Positions 54,901 through 61,400 of a DNA stretch of 64,000 bases are shown here, one piece after another. Under the pieces are notes generated by a model. That model did no database searches and was not told where the DNA came from. It saw only the letters and a list, made by a program, of their open reading frames with translations. Each line of letters begins with the position of its first letter. The stretch's first letter is position 1. The stretch comes from Mytilus californianus. Lineage: Eukaryota > Mollusca > Bivalvia > Mytilida > Mytilidae. The translations under genes were made by a program, and so were the position numbers. The stretch spans positions 63,496,995-63,560,994 of the forward strand of contig NW_026262690.1 of assembly GCF_021869535.1 (NCBI RefSeq). The letters are read 5' to 3'.

Positions 54901-57900
54901 CCAAATGATCTTACATTTCAGCTAAATAATGACTTGTAAATCTTAATACTTTCATAAAAATTTAAGTTAAATCATTTTACAATAGACTGGCTCCTATTCC
55001 TCAAAAAGAATTTTTATTTTTAGACTTTTAAACTATCATTACCTCTTCACTCCACAATGCATCAAGCAGTTGTTTGGCAGTTTGGCAAGAATGGCAATAA
55101 GACCAACCGTGAAGGAGTAAAAGCGGCTTCAGGGGCTGAAATTCTGCTGGATCTAATAACATTCTCAATAATTTAAACTGGCTCGTCTTTATCAAGGATA
55201 TTGAAGTATCCTGAAATGTATTCAAACAAAAAAAATCAACTGAATTGATCAGAAAGAAGTAGGTTGATTAAAGCCTAATGTAGTCTTGAGTATCAAATTA
55301 CAATGTATATTAATTTAACCAAAAAAAAGTTATACTCTTAATTTACTTTTATGTATAAGTATTTTAAAAATGTCTAAAAATTAAATATGTCAAGAACAGT
55401 TTATCTTTAAAATTGGATAATTAAAAGATTTGATGAAAACATCTTCTTTTAAGGACTAAATGTGCAATATATCCATTGGAAAACACTGGGCACAATTTCT
55501 AACCAAACAATTTTGTTATGTTGTATATAAAGGTAGGATACATACTATCAAAATAAATTATTGTGTTGACAAAATGAAGCCATTGTTTCATTAAAAATGT
55601 TCAATAAAATGCTTCGCTGGGGCGCAGCTTGATACGACCGCAGAGGTCGAACCCTGAACAGTTGGGGCAAGTAAGGACACAACATTCAAGCTTGATACAG
55701 CTCTGAATTTGGATTGTTATTAAATATTTGACACAGCATAGGTTTCTGACACAGAAAGAATGTGGTCTAAGAACTTGAATTTTTTTAATTTACCTATTAT
55801 GGTCCAATGTCCAAAATCAAAATACATGGTAAGATTCAGCATATCAAAGAACCCCATATATTCAATTTTTGTTAAAATCAAACAAAGTTTAATTTTGGAC
55901 CCCAACTTGGACAAACTTGAAAACTGGGCCCATAATCAAAAATCTAAACACATGTTTAGATTCAGCATATCAAAGAACCCCAAGAATTCAATTTTTGCTA
56001 AAATCAAACTAAGTTTAATTTTGGACCCTTTGGACCTTAATGTAGACCAATTTAAAAAACGGGACTTGAAATTAAAAATCTAAATACACGGTTAGATTTG
56101 GAATATCAAAGAACCCCAATAATTCAATTTTTGATGAAATCAAACAAAGTTTAATTTTGGACCCTTTTGACCTCAATATGAACCAATTTGATAGCGGGCC
56201 CACGAATAAAAAATCTAAATTCATGGTTATATTCAGCATATCAAAGAACCCCATATATTCAATTTTTGTTGAAATCAAAACAAAGTTTAATTTTGGACCC
56301 CAACTTGGACCAACTTGAAAACTGGGCCCATAATCAAAAATCTAAACACATGTTTAGATTAAGCATATCAAAGAACCCCAAGAATTCAATTTTTGTTAAA
56401 ATCAAACTAAGTTTAATTTTGGACCTTTTGGACCTCAATGAAGACCAATTTAAAAAACGGGACCCAAATTAAAAATCTAAAAACACGGTTAGATTTGGCA
56501 TATCAAAGAACCCCAATATTTCAATTTTTGATGAAATCAAACAAAGTTTAAAATGGACCCTTTTGACCTCAATATGAACCAATTTGATAGCGGGGCCCAC
56601 AAATAAAAAATCTAAATACATGGTTAGATTCAGCATATCAAAGAACCTCATATATTCAATTTTTGTTGAAATCAAACAAAGTTTAATTTTGGACCCCAAT
56701 TTGGACCAACTTGAAAACTGGGCCTATAATCAAAAATCTAAATACATGGTTAGATTCAGCATATCAAAGAACCTCATATATTCAATTTTTGTTGAAATCA
56801 AACAAAGTTTAATTTTGGACCCCAATTTGGACCAACTTGAAAACTGGGCCCATAATCAAAAATCTAAACACATGTTTAGATTCAGCATATCAAAGAACCC
56901 CAAGAATTCAATTCTTGTTAAAATCAAACTAAGTTTAATTTTGGACCCTTTGGACCTTAATGTAGACAAATTTAAAAAACAGGACCAAAAATTAAAAATC
57001 TAAATACACGGTTAGATTTGGAATATCAAAGAACCCCAATACTTCAATTTTAGATGAAATCAAACAAAGTTTTATTTTGGACCCTTTTGACCTCAATATG
57101 AACCAATTTGATATCGGGGTCCACAAATAAAAAATCCAAATACATGGTTAGATTCAGCATATCAAAGAACCCCACATATTCAATTTTTGTTGAAATCAAA
57201 CAAAGTTTAATTTTAGACCCCAATTTGGACCAACTTGAAAACTGGGCCAAAAAATCAAAAATCTAAATACATGTTTAGATTCAGCATATCAAAGAACCTC
57301 ATATATTCAATTTTTGCTAAAATCAAACAAAGTTTAATTTTGGACCCTTTGGACCTTAATGTAGACCAATTTGAAAACTGGACCCAAAATTAAAAATTTA
57401 AATACACTGTTAGATTCGGCATAACAAATAAATAAATGTGATCAAAGATTTTACAAATCTAATGCACCATACTGTGCAATTAAAGATTACTTCTTGAAAT
57501 TTTTCAATATTTGAAATTTGAAAAAAAAAAAATATTTGAAGAATAATTCTTTTTAATTTCTGAAATCTGAAATAAGAAAAAAATGACCCCCCACAATTTC
57601 TTTTTATCCCCCCCCCCTTTTTTCCCCCAAAAAATTCTTTCCCTCAAGATATGGTCATAATCTCAATTCAAATTTCCAATGGAGTTGGCAACCATAATTA
57701 CTCAATTAAATTTACCATAGTGCTAACTTAATCTATTTTATAATAGAATTAAAAATATACTGTCAAATCTTTCATATGGATTTTTTGGTAAAAAAAAAAG
57801 ATGCAACATTTGCAGATATTTTTACTGGTCTTCCTTTATAGATATGCATTTCTTTAAACATAATTTAAAAGCAGTGTAAGGGAAGTAACCAAAACATTGT

Positions 57901-58414
57901 ATTTTGATTACCTCCCTTACACCGTTTTAAATTATCTTTATTGTTCATTAACCATTACTTTATACCTAATTTAAAAGCAGCGTAAGGGAGATAATCTCAA
58001 TGATGTATTTGATTTATCTCCCTTACACTGCTTTAAATTATGTTTTGTACAAAAGTATTTGTCCATTAACCAGGACAACCTTGTTTTCCCCCTTTTTTGC
58101 CCCTAATTCCTAAACGGTTTGAGCCATAACCCCCCAAAGCAAATCCTAACCATCCCTTTGTGGTATGGAAACTTATAGTATAATTTCAGAGAGATCCATA
58201 CACCGTTCCACAGTTATTGTCTGAAAACTAGAAAATGCTTATTTTTGGCCCCTTTTTGGCCCCTAATTCCTTAACTGTTGGTACCATAACCCCCAAAATC
58301 AATCCCAACCTTCCTTTTGTGGTATTTAACCTTATGGTCAAATTTCAAAAAAATCCATTCACTTAAACTAAAGTTAGAGTGCGAAAACCAGTATGTATTC
58401 GGACGACGACGCCG

Positions 58415-58467
<53 letters not shown>

Positions 58468-61400
58468 CAACGTCATACCAATATACGACCACAAAATTTT
58501 TTTGCGGTCGTATAAAAATTGATAGTGTCTTTTGTGTTATGAATTTTGATCTGTACATAATCTTTCCATAATTGTAAAATGCATCAAATATGCTTACCAC
58601 AACTATTTTTAAAAAATGTTGCTGTTTCTTTACACACAATAGGAATAGCAACCTCATCTGGTTTTTCTTTTCTCTCTGGTTTACTACACTTAACAGACAT
58701 TTTTGTTCTTCAGAAAGTTCATCTCCATGGTAACTAGCAGTTGACAAAAAGTATTTTAGTTCAAGGTCATATTCCACCTTGCAAAACTCCTCCACTAAAT
58801 AGCTATTTTCTCTACCAATGATAACAGATAAAACTTTACGTCTGTCTATCAGAGGGTCATTTGTCACAGACAATTCATATATTTTAGCAAAGAGCTCTCT
58901 AATTGGAAGATAGTTTTGGTACTGCTTACCTTCAGGGTTATATAAAGAGAGAATTTTGTACACTTTATCTTCTTTTTCAATTTTTTCCTGTTGATTTTTC
59001 TGCTGAGAATTAGAAATCTTATCCAAAAGAATATTAACTGCTTTAATGTATAAACCCTGAAGATTTTCATTGTTTTTCTTGTACTGTGAATGCTTTGAAC
59101 ATGCATATATAGAATATATGACAGAATGACCTAATGACGGGTTTTCCAAAAGTTTGTCTCTGAGAAAATTTAACAAATCTGTTGTCAGTGATACTGGCTG
59201 ATCTGTTGATTCATCGTCATAATATGTTTTAGACACAGCTTTCTGGTAAAGATACAAGTCCTGTAAAAACATCAAAGTAAATTTGAATAGATTAAGCATG
59301 ACAAAGTAAAGAAGTTGAACTATAAATGTGTCTTCTTTATTAGCTGGTTTATATAAGAGGGGTTAATGAGAATATATAGAATCTAACACTGTATCTCATT
59401 ATGTTCATGGTATATAGAACCTACAAGCTTGGAAGGTGAATAAATTAACATATCATACTTTGCAATCCATACATTATTACTTAATGAACAAACGCTTAGA
59501 TATAAGCTATGGCAACCACTGATGAAGTTTGGGGCATGCACATTAAAATTGGGTAGGATTAATCTAGTTTTATGATAACTCAAGCTAAATGTTAATTTAG
59601 TGTTACTTTTTCCAGAGATATAGCTTGTCATTCATTGAAAAAATATTCATGCTTTATTTTTGTCTTACCCTTATAATTTGTTCTGATGTGTCAACACAGG
59701 CCTCCACTAGAAGGATCCGAAATTCACATGCTTTTTCTAGCAGAACATCGTCTTTAGCCTCCTGAAAAAAAAAATCAATTGTTTAGTATAGTAAATGTCA
59801 GTATTTTGTTATTTTTTACAATTTTTCAGATATAAAATGTTTACCCTTATTAAGAAAAATCATTCAAAAGATAAAATAATTCTATGTACCCGGTAGTTAA
59901 AAAATACTTTCACAGTCTAAAAATTACATACAAGTCTGTTGTTTTTCTTTCATTGGTTTACACAAATCCTCACAAATGAATTTGTACCACATCTTATAGT
60001 ATAACAGTTTGTGCATTTGTATGAATCTTTCAAAATAATCTTCATTCATATTATTATTGTACATTTTTTTCTGCCTTTCGATTTAATTAAAAGTCCCAAT
60101 AGACATTTGAATATTTCTGACAGAAAAAGAAAAAGAAGCAAAGAATTTAAACAATTTCTTTAGATCCTTTACAGAATTGAAAGACACATATATTGTGTTT
60201 AGCATTGTATCAGTACGTATATAACTGCATACAACCTAAAGCTTTGTAGATGTAAACCTTAGATTTTCCTGTTGAAAATCCCTGTTTACCTTCTGTGTGT
60301 CCCATTATCATCATAGGTGATTTTCAAATGTGGTATGCAAAAGCAGCTTAGCAAAAAAATATGTTATATTTTTTGGGAACTATAAAAATCTAAAATTTTG
60401 ACACAAGAAATAGCATTTGCATACAGATTTTGTCTATATTTGTGCAAAAGAAAAACCCAACAAAAACAAACCTTCTGTTCGGATATTGAGAAATAATAAA
60501 CTGTTAACACAGAGATATGTCTCACCTATTTGTTATTTTGATACTGCAAATGTTGAAATTAAATGCCAATGCTAATACAACTGCAAACCAAATACCATTG
60601 ACTTTTCATAAGTCATTCCCTTTAAACAAAACTAAACACAAACATTAACTTGTAAACTATGTAAAAGTTTCAAAGTCAATGAACCATAATTATTGGGTGG
60701 GGTTATATAATCTCCATGGAAATGAAACTTTTTGGATACCGAATATCATTGACTTGACATTAGTGGTTCATCTTAAACTGACCTAATCACAAACTTAGTA
60801 AACTAAGCAAAAGTTTCAAAGTCAATAGACCATGAATGAGAAGGCGGGGCCAAATAATCTCCATGGAAATGAGATGTGCTAATGCTTATACAACTGCATA
60901 CCAATTATCATTGACCTACCACTAACAATTCCCCTTAAACTGACCTAATCACAAACTAATACATGAAAACTAAGCAAAAGTTTCAAAGTCAATAGACCAT
61001 GAATGAGGAGGCGGGGCCAAATAATCTCCATGGAAATGAGATGTGCTAATGCTTATACAACTGCATACCAATTATCATTGACCTACCACTAACGATTCCC
61101 CTTAAACTGACCTAATCACAAACTAATACATGAAAACTAAGCAAAAGTTTCAAAGTCAATAGACCATGAATGAGGAGGCGGGGCCAAATAATCTCCATGG
61201 TAATGAGATATGCCAATGCTAATACAACTGCATACCAAATATCATCGACCTACCACAAGTGGTTCACCATGAACTAGACCTAATCACAAACTAATACATT
61301 GTTGATGCCGCCGCCGACGCTGGAAACAGCATACCTATGTCTTGCTGTTTGACTCCGTCAAGGCGAGACAAAAACCATGTCAGAAATCGCTGCAATAAAT

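Larger units (their letters stand above)
55600..58520 (+). mobile_element. Family G element 5, longest
   Basis: Head gcgcagcttgatacgaccgc at about 55,622; end palindrome tatacgaccacaaaa / ttttgcggtcgtata at 58,484-58,517. The modules in order: head, 13 copies of a 126-136-bp unit (55,800-57,430), a C-rich and T-rich block, two foldback hairpins (57,860-58,041), two copies of the roughly 150-bp unit, a GAC run (58,400-58,468), palindrome. No coding frame. It ends only 80 bp from exon 3. Confidence 0.85.

Noticed and set aside
55760-57250. Repeated frames such as YMVRFSISKN
   Set aside because: By-product of the 126-136-bp array on both strands; no codon bias or homology.
58317-58571. Poly-Thr protein frame
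   Set aside because: It is the GAC run read in one frame within a mobile element.
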